This document shows, in pieces, positions 8,627 to 16,087 of a stretch of DNA of 29,215 bases. Under the pieces are notes generated by a model, which worked only from the letters and a program-made list of their open reading frames with translations, was not told the origin of the DNA and made no database searches. The stretch's first letter is position 1; each line of letters opens with the position of its first letter. Source of the stretch: JAHFQJ01 sp046050125 (GTDB taxonomy: Bacteria; Pseudomonadota; Gammaproteobacteria; Burkholderiales; Burkholderiaceae); contig JBJOQB010000073.1 in assembly GCA_046050125.1 (NCBI GenBank), forward strand, positions 1-29,215, in the 5' to 3' direction. A program made the position numbers and the translations under genes.

Positions 8627-9095
8627 ATGAATGCAAAAATAATAATAAGTTTATTTGCTCTAGCTGGTTTAACTGGCTGTGCATCTATTGTTGGTGGAGG
8701 AGATGTACAACAAGTAAAAATTAACAGTAATCCAACAGAAGCATATATAGTAATTTAACGTGTAACAAATAAAAACGACGAAACAAAAATAATTGAATAT
8801 ATATAGCCTAGTTACTGAAGGTAAAACACCTGTCATTACATCATTTTCAAGATGTGGAGCATATCGAGTTACAGTAGAAAAAGATGGAGTAAAAAAACAA
8901 GAGCTAATCACACACTCTTTTAATCCAATGATGTTAGGAAATATAATTTTTGGCGGAGTAATTGGCTTAGTAGTAGATGCTGGAACAGGTGCAAATTGCA
9001 AACATAAAGAAGAATATACTATAGACTTAACATCAAATAAAACAAGCCCAGAAGCAGCAAAAGAAGAAAATAAAATTATCAAACCAAAAGAGTAA
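8627..9095 (+). pseudogene. Small lipoprotein with GNIIFGGVIGLVVDAGTGA signature, broken by a stop and a frameshift
   Basis: The ATG at 8627 follows AAGGA (8616-8620) by 6 nt. It opens a lipoprotein signal peptide with lipobox LTGC at residues 15-18. After 43 codons an in-frame TAA (8756-8758) interrupts the sequence, although the same frame continues with RVTNKNDETKIIEYI. The rest (YSLVTEGKTPVITSF, YRVTVEKDGVKKQE, NPMMLGNIIFGGVIGLVVD) is in another frame. Adding one AT unit to the (AT)n run at 8797-8804 joins the two frames perfectly as EYIYSLVTEG. The restored protein would be about 157 residues. The C-terminal part resembles small PEGA-like outer-membrane lipoproteins of proteobacteria and their phages. 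The 100-residue piece could only start at a TTG (8793) with no ribosome site, so I treat the whole as one decayed or phase-off gene. Confidence 0.8.
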
Positions 9096-9112
9096 ATATA
9101 ACTCAATTACTT

Positions 9113-10015
9113 TTATTTTAATCTCTTAATAAATGTAAGCGATGAAATTTTTGGCAAAATATTTTTAAGTTCTTCAGACTCATAAGCTTTTTTGCCATTA
9201 TTATTATTTTCAAATGATTTTTTAGAAGATTTTCGAATAAATAACTTAATTATCTCTGTTTTATCAATATTAGTAACAATTCCTGTAATTACAGCTCCAT
9301 TACTATTGCTGTTCTGCATTTTATACGACATCATTACTAATCTGTTATTTGATAACTCATGAACAATTTTCTTTATATCATTAATATGATTATTAAAATT
9401 GTATCTTTGAACATCTACTTTAATATTATTATTTTCAAATATTTTTCTTATTGTATATATTGATAATGGAGTATTACTGCTTTTAACATTTTTATGATTT
9501 AATTGATTATAACCACCAACAATAAACTTTGCAATACTGCCTAAAGAACGAGATTCAGCTATATTGAGTATATCTTTTTGACTAATTTTTATTCCATAAA
9601 AACTACTAATAACTTCAACACAAGCAATCCAGTAAAATTTTGTTTGTTGTTGCATACGAGCATGTTTATCCATTTCTGCCTTACTAATACCAACGACTAA
9701 ATTCTTGTTCTGATTTAGTTTAGAAAGGTTACTATAGTTAGTATATTTAGTAGATAGATGAATATTAGATAATTTTAACAGCTCATCAGTTGATTTATCT
9801 CTTAACTGATAATTTGGTAATTCTGGTACAACGCTTCCATTTTTTTCAACTATGCGAGTTTTTTTCCATGCTTGATTAAATAGGCGTTGCTTTTGTAATT
9901 TTCTTTTTCTGCGTTGATTAAATTTACTGTTAGGATTTTTATTTTTATCTACTAAAGCAATTTCACTTTCATTAAAATGTACATGCTTTGTTACTTTTTT
10001 GGGAATATTTGGCAT
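9113..10015 (-). CDS. Papain-like (C39/C70-type) fold protein with substituted catalytic residues
   Basis: The middle of this 300-residue protein follows the plan of bacterial papain-like proteases. A Gln precedes the active-site helix (QQQTKFYWIACVEVISSFYG, about 122-141). A SQKDI helix, an LSIYTIRKIF region and a strand pattern like 'HAVVITG' (NGAVITGIV, about 239-247) follow. The usual Cys in the WCWAAC motif is Tyr128 here, the usual His is Asn239, and the usual DP is absent (FIRKSS, about 259). Cys132 is the only cysteine. The protein is therefore probably not an active protease of this type, unless Cys132 takes over. The N-terminal third is very basic (QRRKRKLQKQR at about 34-44) and resembles a nuclear localisation or RNA-binding patch. 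The ATG at 10015 is chosen because AAAGGA lies 6 nt upstream; a TTG seven codons earlier has no such site. Family assignment is by pattern only. Confidence 0.7.
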   Translation of the reverse strand: MPNIPKKVTKHVHFNESEIALVDKNKNPNSKFNQRRKRKLQKQRLFNQAWKKTRIVEKNGSVVPELPNYQLRDKSTDELLKLSNIHLSTKYTNYSNLSKLNQNKNLVVGISKAEMDKHARMQQQTKFYWIACVEVISSFYGIKISQKDILNIAESRSLGSIAKFIVGGYNQLNHKNVKSSNTPLSIYTIRKIFENNNIKVDVQRYNFNNHINDIKKIVHELSNNRLVMMSYKMQNSNSNGAVITGIVTNIDKTEIIKLFIRKSSKKSFENNNNGKKAYESEELKNILPKISSLTFIKRLK

Positions 10016-10120
10016 TCTAATTCCTTTATTAAACAAAAAAATTGAGATTTAAATTTTAATAACAATAAAGAATGCCATGTATGTAAAGAATTATTGTAAA
10101 CGATTATCTTGAAATAAATA

Positions 10121-11515
10121 CTAAACAGGACAAGCCCACAAATCATGTTCACTACTATCTTCAACTTCAACCATTATCATGCTACCTTTCGTATAAGGCG
10201 TATTGCAATCTTGTGGTGGTGGCAAGTAAACAACGCCATCAATTTCAGGTGCATCAGCTTGTGAACGAGCATATCCACTCTCTTCATCAAAATCATCAAC
10301 CAATACTTGAATTTGTTTACCTACTTTTGATTTTAGTTTTTCTTCAGATACTTGGGTAGCAACTTCCATAAATTTAGCTTGTCTTGCTTCACGTATTTCT
10401 TTAGGAATTTGGTTCTCTAAATCATTCGCTTTAGCACCTTCAATATCAGAGTAAGCAAAGCAACCAACTCTATCTAATTTAGCTTCTTTAATGAAATTTA
10501 GAAGATATTCAAATTCTTCATCTGTTTCCCCAGGAAAACCAGCAATAAACGTGCTACGTATTACAATTTCAGGACAAATTTCACGCCATTTTTGTATACG
10601 CTCTAAGTTTTTTTCGCCATTTGCAGGGCGTTTCATGCGTTTTAATACATCTGGGTGAGCATGTTGCATTGGAATATCAAGATATGGAAGAATTAAACCT
10701 TCAGCCATTAATGGAATAATTTCATCAACATGTGGATATGGGTAAACATAATGTAAGCGTACCCAAGCCCCATAACTTTTAGCTAATTCGCCCAAAGCTT
10801 TGCATAATCCATACATATTACTTTTAATTGGTTTACCTTGCCAAAAACCTGTACGGAATTTAATATCAACGCCATAAGCACTTGTATCTTGAGAAATAAC
10901 TAGTAATTCTTTCGTACCTGCTTTAAGTAAATGCTCTGCTTCTTGCAAAATATCATCAATACTACGTGAAACTAAATCTCCACGTAATGATGGAATAATA
11001 CAAAAACTACAACGATGGTTACAACCTTCTGATATCTTTAAATATGCATAATGTTTAGGTGTTAAACGGATACCTTGTTTTGGCACTAAATCCATGAATG
11101 GGTCATGTGGACGAGGTAAATGCTTATTCACTTCTTGCATTACTTCATTAATTGCATGCGGACCTGTAACCGCTAAAACATTTGGGTGTTTTTTCTGCAC
11201 AATTGTTTGTCCATCTTCATCTTTTTTAGCACCTAAACAACCTGTAACAATTACTTTGCCATGATTATTTAAGGCTTCATTAATTGCATCTAAACTTTCA
11301 TCAACTGCATCTTCAATGAAACCACAAGTATTTACTACAACTAAATCAGCATTTTCATATGTTGGGGATATGTCATATCCTTGTGCTTTCAGCTGAGTGA
11401 TAATATGCTCTGAATCTACTTGAGCTTTAGGGCAACCTAAAGAAATGAAGCCAACGCTAGGAGGCGATGAATTGTTTTTAGTCGTTTCCAAAGAAGAGTT
11501 ATTTTTAATGTTCAT
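10121..11515 (-). CDS. rimO: Ribosomal protein S12 methylthiotransferase RimO
   Basis: RimO is a radical-SAM enzyme that adds a methylthio group to the conserved aspartate (Asp88 in E. coli numbering) of ribosomal protein S12. The N-terminal UPF0004 domain has the three cluster-binding cysteines C28, C64 and C93 (LGCPKAQVDSE, NTCGF, TGCLG). The radical-SAM motif CNHRCSFC supplies C165, C169 and C172. A C-terminal TRAM domain (about 395-460, QIQVLVDDFDEESG) binds the substrate. The DSE and RSTFIAGFPGETDEEF signatures favour RimO over MiaB. The length of 464 residues is slightly above usual because of about 20 extra N-terminal residues rich in Asn and Ser. The ATG at 11515 lacks a good Shine-Dalgarno, so a later start is possible. 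The gene lies 85 nt downstream of phaR on the same strand and may be co-transcribed. Confidence 0.96.
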   Translation of the reverse strand: MNIKNNSSLETTKNNSSPPSVGFISLGCPKAQVDSEHIITQLKAQGYDISPTYENADLVVVNTCGFIEDAVDESLDAINEALNNHGKVIVTGCLGAKKDEDGQTIVQKKHPNVLAVTGPHAINEVMQEVNKHLPRPHDPFMDLVPKQGIRLTPKHYAYLKISEGCNHRCSFCIIPSLRGDLVSRSIDDILQEAEHLLKAGTKELLVISQDTSAYGVDIKFRTGFWQGKPIKSNMYGLCKALGELAKSYGAWVRLHYVYPYPHVDEIIPLMAEGLILPYLDIPMQHAHPDVLKRMKRPANGEKNLERIQKWREICPEIVIRSTFIAGFPGETDEEFEYLLNFIKEAKLDRVGCFAYSDIEGAKANDLENQIPKEIREARQAKFMEVATQVSEEKLKSKVGKQIQVLVDDFDEESGYARSQADAPEIDGVVYLPPPQDCNTPYTKGSMIMVEVEDSSEHDLWACPV

Positions 11516-11564
11516 ATTTTATTATTTTATATATCAATATTCTATTTATAATTTAGCTATTATA

Positions 11565-11598
11565 CTTATAATTTCTTATATTCTTATAATTTCTTATA
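11565..11598. repeat. 16-bp direct repeat between phaR and rimO
   Basis: CTTATAATTTCTTATA occurs at 11565-11580 and again at 11583-11598, with two bases between the copies. It sits directly behind the phaR stop codon, in the spacer before rimO. It may be a simple A/T slippage product, and no function is evident. Confidence 0.75.
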
Positions 11599-11600
11599 AA

Positions 11601-12152
11601 TTACTTTTTATCATTTGTATTTTGTTGAAAAGCATTCAAAAAATTTAATAAAGGATTTTGCTGTTGAATTTGCTCTAAAACTGTATTTTGCCAATTTAAA
11701 CTAACTTCTAAAAAATTTTGCTGATTTTGATTTAACCATTCTAACCAAGTATCTTGCGAGAATTTTTTACCATAAATACTTTTAGCTTGATTTACCCAAT
11801 TTTCTTGCATATTTTGCAATGATTGCATATGGTGTTCAAGGTAACTACTGGTAATGCTTTGCATAGAATTACTGTATGTTCTAATTAATTGCTCTAGCAC
11901 TTTAGATGAAAACAAAGGATTACCCTCTTGTTCTGCTTCCATTATGATTTGTAGTAATACACTTCTAGTTAAATCAGTATTATCTTTCGCATCTAATACT
12001 ATAAATGAAATATTATCCGTTACCATTTGTCTTACATCTGCTAATGTAATGTACATGCTATCTTGCATATTATACAAGCGACGATTAGCATATTTTTTAA
12101 TAATTACAGTTTCATCTTTTTTTTTATTTTTACGTGAATTAGCAATGCTCAT
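11601..12152 (-). CDS. phaR: Polyhydroxyalkanoate synthesis regulator PhaR
   Basis: PhaR represses phasin and PHA synthesis genes and binds PHA granules, so it senses polymer accumulation. The N-terminal DNA-binding/accumulation-regulator domain is clear at about 15-76 (KKYANRRLYNMQDSMYITL, then VRQMVTDN and FIVLDAKDNTDLTRSVLLQII). The PHB_acc domain follows (about 78-118, NPLFSSKVLEQLIRTYSNSM). The C-terminus is Gln/Asn-rich, as in many homologues. The length of 183 residues is normal. AGGA lies 5 nt before the ATG. No phaC, phaA or phaB is in this window, so whether the organism makes PHA cannot be judged here. The position next to rimO is seen in other betaproteobacteria. Confidence 0.93.
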   Translation of the reverse strand: MSIANSRKNKKKDETVIIKKYANRRLYNMQDSMYITLADVRQMVTDNISFIVLDAKDNTDLTRSVLLQIIMEAEQEGNPLFSSKVLEQLIRTYSNSMQSITSSYLEHHMQSLQNMQENWVNQAKSIYGKKFSQDTWLEWLNQNQQNFLEVSLNWQNTVLEQIQQQNPLLNFLNAFQQNTNDKK

Positions 12153-12232
12153 ATTGTCCTATGATATTATTGATATTATATTAAGTTAGATATGTATATA
12201 TTATCATATTATGAATAATTTTATATAAAGAC

Positions 12233-12769
12233 TTAAAAAGTATTTGCTAAAAATCTATCGATTAATAATAAAGTTTGTGCATACTTACCCAATAAGGCAT
12301 TTTTTTCATCAATAACAGATAAATCATTAAATTTATTTGAATAATCTTGCCCTAACTGCTTAGCTGATAATTTAATTAATTTCTTATTATCATCACTAAC
12401 ATCATCAATAATTGCCTCGTGCCAATCCATAGTCTGCTCTAAGATATGCATTTCTACTTGAACATTAGTATCAACATCGTGTAATTTACACCAGTATAAA
12501 GCTTTTTGTGCATTATTATTTAAAGTATTAAATGCATTGTTAGCATAAGTTGCCCATTCAAGTGCAATTTTTTGGTATTTAATCTCTTTTTGCACGAATT
12601 TATCTGGGTGTACATTAATTTGCACATTTAAGTAAGATTTTTTCAATTTAGCAGAATTTATATTGTATTCTTTTTCTAAATCAAATAAAGTAAAATAATT
12701 TACATCATTATTATCTTGAAAATTAGGTAATTTTCCTTGATTTATAAGCTCAATAATATTGATTTTCAT
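12233..12769 (-). CDS. hscB: Fe-S cluster co-chaperone HscB
   Basis: HscB is a J-protein that delivers IscU to the Hsp70 HscA during iron-sulfur cluster transfer. The J domain occupies about 24-93, with FTLFDLEKEYNI at the start and the essential HPD at 54-56 (NVHPDKF). The C-terminal three-helix domain that contacts IscU is visible (LEQTMDWHEAIID and the final LLLIDRFLANTF). The length of 178 residues matches the family. The iscSUA, hscA and fdx genes that usually surround it are not adjacent, so the cluster has been split. It is divergent from the YgjP-like gene, with about 50-65 bp between the preferred starts. Confidence 0.93.
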   Translation of the reverse strand: MKINIIELINQGKLPNFQDNNDVNYFTLFDLEKEYNINSAKLKKSYLNVQINVHPDKFVQKEIKYQKIALEWATYANNAFNTLNNNAQKALYWCKLHDVDTNVQVEMHILEQTMDWHEAIIDDVSDDNKKLIKLSAKQLGQDYSNKFNDLSVIDEKNALLGKYAQTLLLIDRFLANTF

Positions 12770-12821
12770 AAGTAAATATCATCATTCTAATTTAGCTATA
12801 GCAATTATATATCATAAAAAC

Positions 12822-13511
12822 ATGGATAATCCAATAATGGATAAAATCAAATATGAATTACTTTTATCCAAACGCAAAACATCATCTATACATATTAATA
12901 AAAATGGAGAAGTAATAGTAAAAGCTCCACTAAAAGCTTGCGTAAAACAACTAGATATATGGGTTCAAAGCAAAACAGCATGGATTAATAAGCATAAACA
13001 ACGCATACAAAATCGAAACCAACATCAAAATGATTATACTCAAAATTGTGATTATGCAATTAACAGCCCAATTCCATATATGGGGGGATTAATTTACTTA
13101 AAATCAAATGATGAATCTAAAATTATTTCATTTGATGGAAGAAATTTATATATAAATCCAAATCAGGATATAAAAAATCAAGTTGAAAAGTGGTATAAAG
13201 ATGAAGCAAAGAAAACATATATCAATTTGCTAAATTATTGGAAAATTAAAATGGAAGTTAATTTTTCTAATTTTAAAATTGGTCATGGGAAAAGGCGTCT
13301 TGGTTTTTGTAATTCAAAAGCTGAAATATGTATAAGTTGGTATTTAATTATGCAACCACTATATGTAATTGAATATGTCATCCTACATGAATTAGCACAT
13401 CTTATACATTTTAATCATAGCCCGCTATTTTGGCATTTAGTAAATCATCATTATCCAAACTACGTCAAAGCTGAAGATTATTTGAAAAATCGGGGAATGA
13501 TTTTTTTATAG
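12822..13511 (+). CDS. YgjP-like zinc metallopeptidase (DUF45 / SprT-like)
   Basis: The protein has the YgjP/DUF45 layout. A beta-rich N-terminal part (KYELLLSKRKTSSIHINKNG, VIVKAPLKA) is followed by a helix with WVQSKTAWINKH. The zinc site is HELAHLIHFNHSPLFW near the C-terminus: HELAH gives two His ligands and the catalytic Glu, and the His in FNHSP is a likely third ligand. The segment KIGHGKRRLGFCNSKAEI, then SWYLIMQP, corresponds to the conserved 'WGSCS..G.I.LNWRL' region, but in degenerate form. The cellular substrate of this family is not well established. The frame is open upstream to a TTG at 12759 that would overlap hscB, so I prefer the ATG at 12822, with ATG 12837 as an alternative. 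Neither has a strong ribosome site. Confidence 0.85.
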   Translation: MDNPIMDKIKYELLLSKRKTSSIHINKNGEVIVKAPLKACVKQLDIWVQSKTAWINKHKQRIQNRNQHQNDYTQNCDYAINSPIPYMGGLIYLKSNDESKIISFDGRNLYINPNQDIKNQVEKWYKDEAKKTYINLLNYWKIKMEVNFSNFKIGHGKRRLGFCNSKAEICISWYLIMQPLYVIEYVILHELAHLIHFNHSPLFWHLVNHHYPNYVKAEDYLKNRGMIFL

Positions 13512-13519
13512 GAAACAAA

Positions 13520-13541
13520 GAAGAATTATTAATTATTCTTC
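13520..13541. terminator. Weak hairpin between two convergent genes
   Basis: GAAGAAT and ATTCTTC form a 7-bp stem with an 8-nt loop. It lies between the ends of the metallopeptidase gene (plus) and the 89-residue gene (minus). A T-rich run follows in both directions but not immediately. It may act as a bidirectional terminator and overlaps the stop codon of the minus-strand gene. Confidence 0.35.
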
Positions 13542-13802
13542 AAGAACAATTTTTTTCTCTTCTATACTAGATGTATTATTATCATGATATATCTTAGCTT
13601 GATTAATATAAATTACACCCTTTAAGTTGCCAAATTTGTTTCTGAATATAGTTTGAATGCGTTGTGCATGCTCATCACTAGAAGTACGAAAACTACCAGC
13701 TATATTTGTAATTTTAACTAAATTTAGTCTATTTTTTGATAAAGTGAAATAAGCTTTACCAGATGCAAATACAGAACGAACCGTATCTCTATTTTCTTGC
13801 AT
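13533..13802 (-). CDS. Hypothetical protein, 89 residues
   Basis: I do not recognise this protein. It reads like a small mixed alpha/beta domain (AYFTLSKNRLNLVKITNIAG, then a basic helix DEHAQRIQTIFRNKFGN and a short strand GVIYINQAKIY) and ends in an acidic/basic tail. It has no signal peptide, no membrane segment and no cysteine. Its ATG lies two bases after the stop of the upstream 93-residue gene, so translation may be coupled, since there is no clear Shine-Dalgarno of its own. It could also be the second half of a once larger gene. Confidence 0.55.
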   Translation of the reverse strand: MQENRDTVRSVFASGKAYFTLSKNRLNLVKITNIAGSFRTSSDEHAQRIQTIFRNKFGNLKGVIYINQAKIYHDNNTSSIEEKKIVLEE

Positions 13803-13804
13803 TG

Positions 13805-14086
13805 CTAAATGAGAATGACCATTTTTTTAACGCCACACTCTAAATGTATTGGCGGTAATATATCTTCGGCAAATACAACATCATCAACTGAAAAAGCCAC
13901 AAAATTACATTTTATATGTGATTTACTTAAATTAAGTAAACTTATAAGATACCCTAAAATATAGCTATTATTTTTTGCTTTCAATTTAGATATATCTAAT
14001 AAATTTGGTGGAGTATGAAAACAAACTCTATCATTTAATCTATTATTTTTATTTCTAGGCGGATATAAAATACTATTTGGAGACAT
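13805..14086 (-). CDS. Hypothetical protein, 93 residues
   Basis: I do not recognise this protein. It has a Pro/Asn/Arg-rich start (NSILYPPRNKNNRLNDRVCF), a hydrophobic helix (NNSYILGYLISLLNLSKSH, about 40-58), a strand-like CNFVAFSVDDVVFAE and a C-terminal ECGVKKMVILI. It contains three cysteines. No Shine-Dalgarno precedes the ATG at 14086. It directly precedes the 89-residue gene on the same strand and follows the glutamate dehydrogenase gene, from which a terminator separates it, so the small pair probably has its own promoter or depends on read-through. Confidence 0.5.
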   Translation of the reverse strand: MSPNSILYPPRNKNNRLNDRVCFHTPPNLLDISKLKAKNNSYILGYLISLLNLSKSHIKCNFVAFSVDDVVFAEDILPPIHLECGVKKMVILI

Positions 14087-14103
14087 TTAAGTAAATTCAG
14101 TAA

Positions 14104-14144
14104 TAAAAAAACATCAATAAATTATGATTTATAACTTATTGATG
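14104..14144 (-). terminator. Intrinsic terminator of the glutamate dehydrogenase gene
   Basis: CATCAATAA (14112-14120) and TTATTGATG (14136-14144) form a perfect 9-bp stem with a 15-nt loop. In the minus-strand sense the stem is followed directly by seven T and then ATT. It lies about 38 nt downstream of the dehydrogenase stop codon. Confidence 0.75.
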
Positions 14145-14181
14145 CATATGTTATCAAACAATTATATGTTATGAAAAAATA

Positions 14182-15459
14182 CTATGGATATAATCCACGC
14201 ATTTCACGGGCTTGTAAAATTCTAGAGCAAGCTACAATGTAAGCAGCTGTACGTAAGCTTACATTTTTATCTTGAGCCACATTCCAAACTGCCACAAAAG
14301 CTTCAGTCATCACACGGATTAAACGCTGATTAATTTCTTCTTCTGTCCAGAAAAAGCTTGAAAAATCTTGTACCCATTCAAAGTAACTAACTGTAACACC
14401 ACCTGCATTTGCTACAACATCAGGTATTACTAAAATGCCATTATCTTTTAAAATATCATCGGCTTCAGGCGTTGTAGGTCCATTTGCACCTTCAACAACA
14501 ATTTTAGTTTTAATTTTTGATGCATTTTTTGCTGTAATTTGATTTTCTAAAGCTGCAGGAATTAAAAATTCACTTTCTACAGTCCAGAAATCATCAGCAC
14601 TAATTGTTTGACCATGTGGGTAATTTAAAATGCTACCGCTTTGTGAGCTATAAGCAAGTAATTCATTAATATCAAAACCATTTTCATTATAAATACAACC
14701 TTTGTGGTCTTGAACAGCAATAACTTTAGCACCTGCCTCAGTAAATAATCGAGCAGCAATACCGCCAACATTACCAAAACCTTGTACTACAACTCTAGCA
14801 CCTTTTAAATCAATGTTTAAACGTTTAGCAGCTTCGCTTGCTACAACAAAAACACCACGTCCTGTAGCTTCTCTACGACCTAAAGAACCGCCTAAGGCAA
14901 CTGGTTTACCTGTAACAACACCTGTTGATGTACTACCCATATTCATAGAGTATGTATCCATCATCCATGCCATTACTTGCTCATTTGTGTTTACATCTGG
15001 TGCTGGAATATCTTTATTTGGTCCAATAATGATACCAATCTCACTAGTATAACGACGGGTTACACGCTCTAATTCTTTAATATTTAAAGTTTTTGGGTCT
15101 AATCTAATACCACCTTTAGCACCACCATAAGGTACGCCAACAGCAGCATTTTTAATTGACATCCAAGCAGATAAAGCCATAACTTCAGATAAAGTTACAT
15201 CTTGGTGAAAACGTACGCCACCTTTACCAGGACCACGTGATGTGTTATGTTGAACACGATAACCTTCAAAGTGTGCGATTGTACCATTATCTAATTCAAC
15301 AGGTACATCTACTATTAAGGCTCTTTTAGGTCTTTTTAATGTTTCTACCCAGCGTGATAAAGGTCCTAAGTAAGGTGTTACACGCTCAATTTGTTGTAGG
15401 TAAATGCCCCAAGGTCCTAAATCATCAGCATCTAAATAAGATGGTAAAGAATGACTCAT
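14182..15459 (-). CDS. gdhA: NAD(P)-dependent glutamate dehydrogenase
   Basis: The enzyme interconverts glutamate with 2-oxoglutarate and ammonia, linking nitrogen metabolism to the TCA cycle. The substrate-binding glycine-rich motif GKGGVRFHQ (around K79) and the catalytic lysine in PYGGAKGG (K115) are present. The conserved Asp in PAPDVNTN (D155), the GGSLGRREATGRG loop and the dinucleotide motif GFGNVG (227-232) are also present. The length of 425 residues fits the hexameric small GDH class of betaproteobacteria. The leucine dehydrogenase class is shorter, so I favour glutamate as substrate. The start at 15459 is chosen because GAGGA (15465-15469) lies 5 nt upstream; the frame is open four codons further without an ATG. 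Coenzyme preference cannot be settled by eye. Confidence 0.93.
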   Translation of the reverse strand: MSHSLPSYLDADDLGPWGIYLQQIERVTPYLGPLSRWVETLKRPKRALIVDVPVELDNGTIAHFEGYRVQHNTSRGPGKGGVRFHQDVTLSEVMALSAWMSIKNAAVGVPYGGAKGGIRLDPKTLNIKELERVTRRYTSEIGIIIGPNKDIPAPDVNTNEQVMAWMMDTYSMNMGSTSTGVVTGKPVALGGSLGRREATGRGVFVVASEAAKRLNIDLKGARVVVQGFGNVGGIAARLFTEAGAKVIAVQDHKGCIYNENGFDINELLAYSSQSGSILNYPHGQTISADDFWTVESEFLIPAALENQITAKNASKIKTKIVVEGANGPTTPEADDILKDNGILVIPDVVANAGGVTVSYFEWVQDFSSFFWTEEEINQRLIRVMTEAFVAVWNVAQDKNVSLRTAAYIVACSRILQAREMRGLYP

Positions 15460-15540
15460 ACTAATCCTCAATCGTTATTTGATTAATTTATTTATTCAAA
15501 GCAAGGATAATATATTTTTATTTAAATTTCCAATACTCTT

Positions 15541-15567
15541 TGTGCATGCACATATGCATATTTTGCA
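15541..15567. promoter_or_regulatory. Cluster of TGCA palindromes upstream of glutamate dehydrogenase
   Basis: TGTGCATGCACA (15541-15552) is a perfect 12-bp palindrome and is followed at once by the palindrome TATGCATA (15553-15560). A further TGCA lies at 15564-15567. The cluster is 82 bp upstream of the dehydrogenase start and just behind the 104-residue gene. It is a candidate operator, with the binding protein unknown. Confidence 0.4.
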
Positions 15568-15590
15568 TAAATACATGCTTAATTAGAATA

Positions 15591-15905
15591 CTATACTACT
15601 TTACTATCTGGATTAGTTAAATTCCAAACTGCTTTAGTATTTTGAAATGTTTCATTATCGCCAACAGCATCTTTAGCTGATGAAAATAATGAACTAGCTT
15701 TTAATGGAGAAGCTGTACACTCATCTAGTAATTTAGCGTAAACCTTTACCCCAGTTGTAGGTAACCTAGATAAATTATCTACTCCAACATGAATTTCACC
15801 ACCCTCTTTAGATATATTATTTGCTGTTTTAAGTCCGCCTGTTATTACATTTAAAAATCTAGTATCTTTAATTAATGGATTTGCAAGCCTAGAAAATGCT
15901 CTCAT
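15591..15905 (-). CDS. Hypothetical protein, 104 residues
   Basis: I do not recognise this protein. It is soluble-looking, with one cysteine. It has a basic N-terminus (MRAFSRLANPLIKDTRFLN), a middle with EIHVGVDNLSRLPTTGVKVY, and a Ser/Ala/Asn-rich C-terminal half (SPLKASSLFSSAKDAVG). There is no signal peptide or membrane helix. The translation start is convincing: GGAG lies about 7 nt before the ATG at 15905. The gene is oriented like the flanking aroE and glutamate dehydrogenase genes but is spaced more than 100 bp from each, so it probably forms its own unit. Confidence 0.6.
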   Translation of the reverse strand: MRAFSRLANPLIKDTRFLNVITGGLKTANNISKEGGEIHVGVDNLSRLPTTGVKVYAKLLDECTASPLKASSLFSSAKDAVGDNETFQNTKAVWNLTNPDSKVV

Positions 15906-16087
15906 AATTATCTCCGAATTTAATTGTATTTAATATTTTAATTTACTATATCAATTTATATTTCTTGCTTCACAAATTTATTAATTATTGAAAGTTATAA
16001 ATATAAATTAATTAGCCCACAAAGTCTAACAGCAAAAAACATAAAAGTCTATAACTAAATCATATATACATATAACAAAAATAAATA

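Noticed and set aside
8793..9095. Independent 100-residue gene beginning at a TTG
   Set aside because: No ribosome site, and its sequence continues the upstream lipoprotein frame once one AT is added; treated as the 3' part of a broken gene.
8669..9106. 145-residue minus-strand frame opposite the lipoprotein
   Set aside because: Shadow of the lipoprotein sequence, which carries the recognisable family signature on the plus strand.
10016..10036. TTG start seven codons upstream for the papain-like protein
   Set aside because: AAAGGA lies 6 nt before the ATG at 10015, while the TTG has no ribosome site.
12759..12821. TTG start of the YgjP-like gene overlapping hscB
   Set aside because: It adds residues unrelated to the family N-terminus and overlaps the hscB start; an ATG at 12822 or 12837 fits better.
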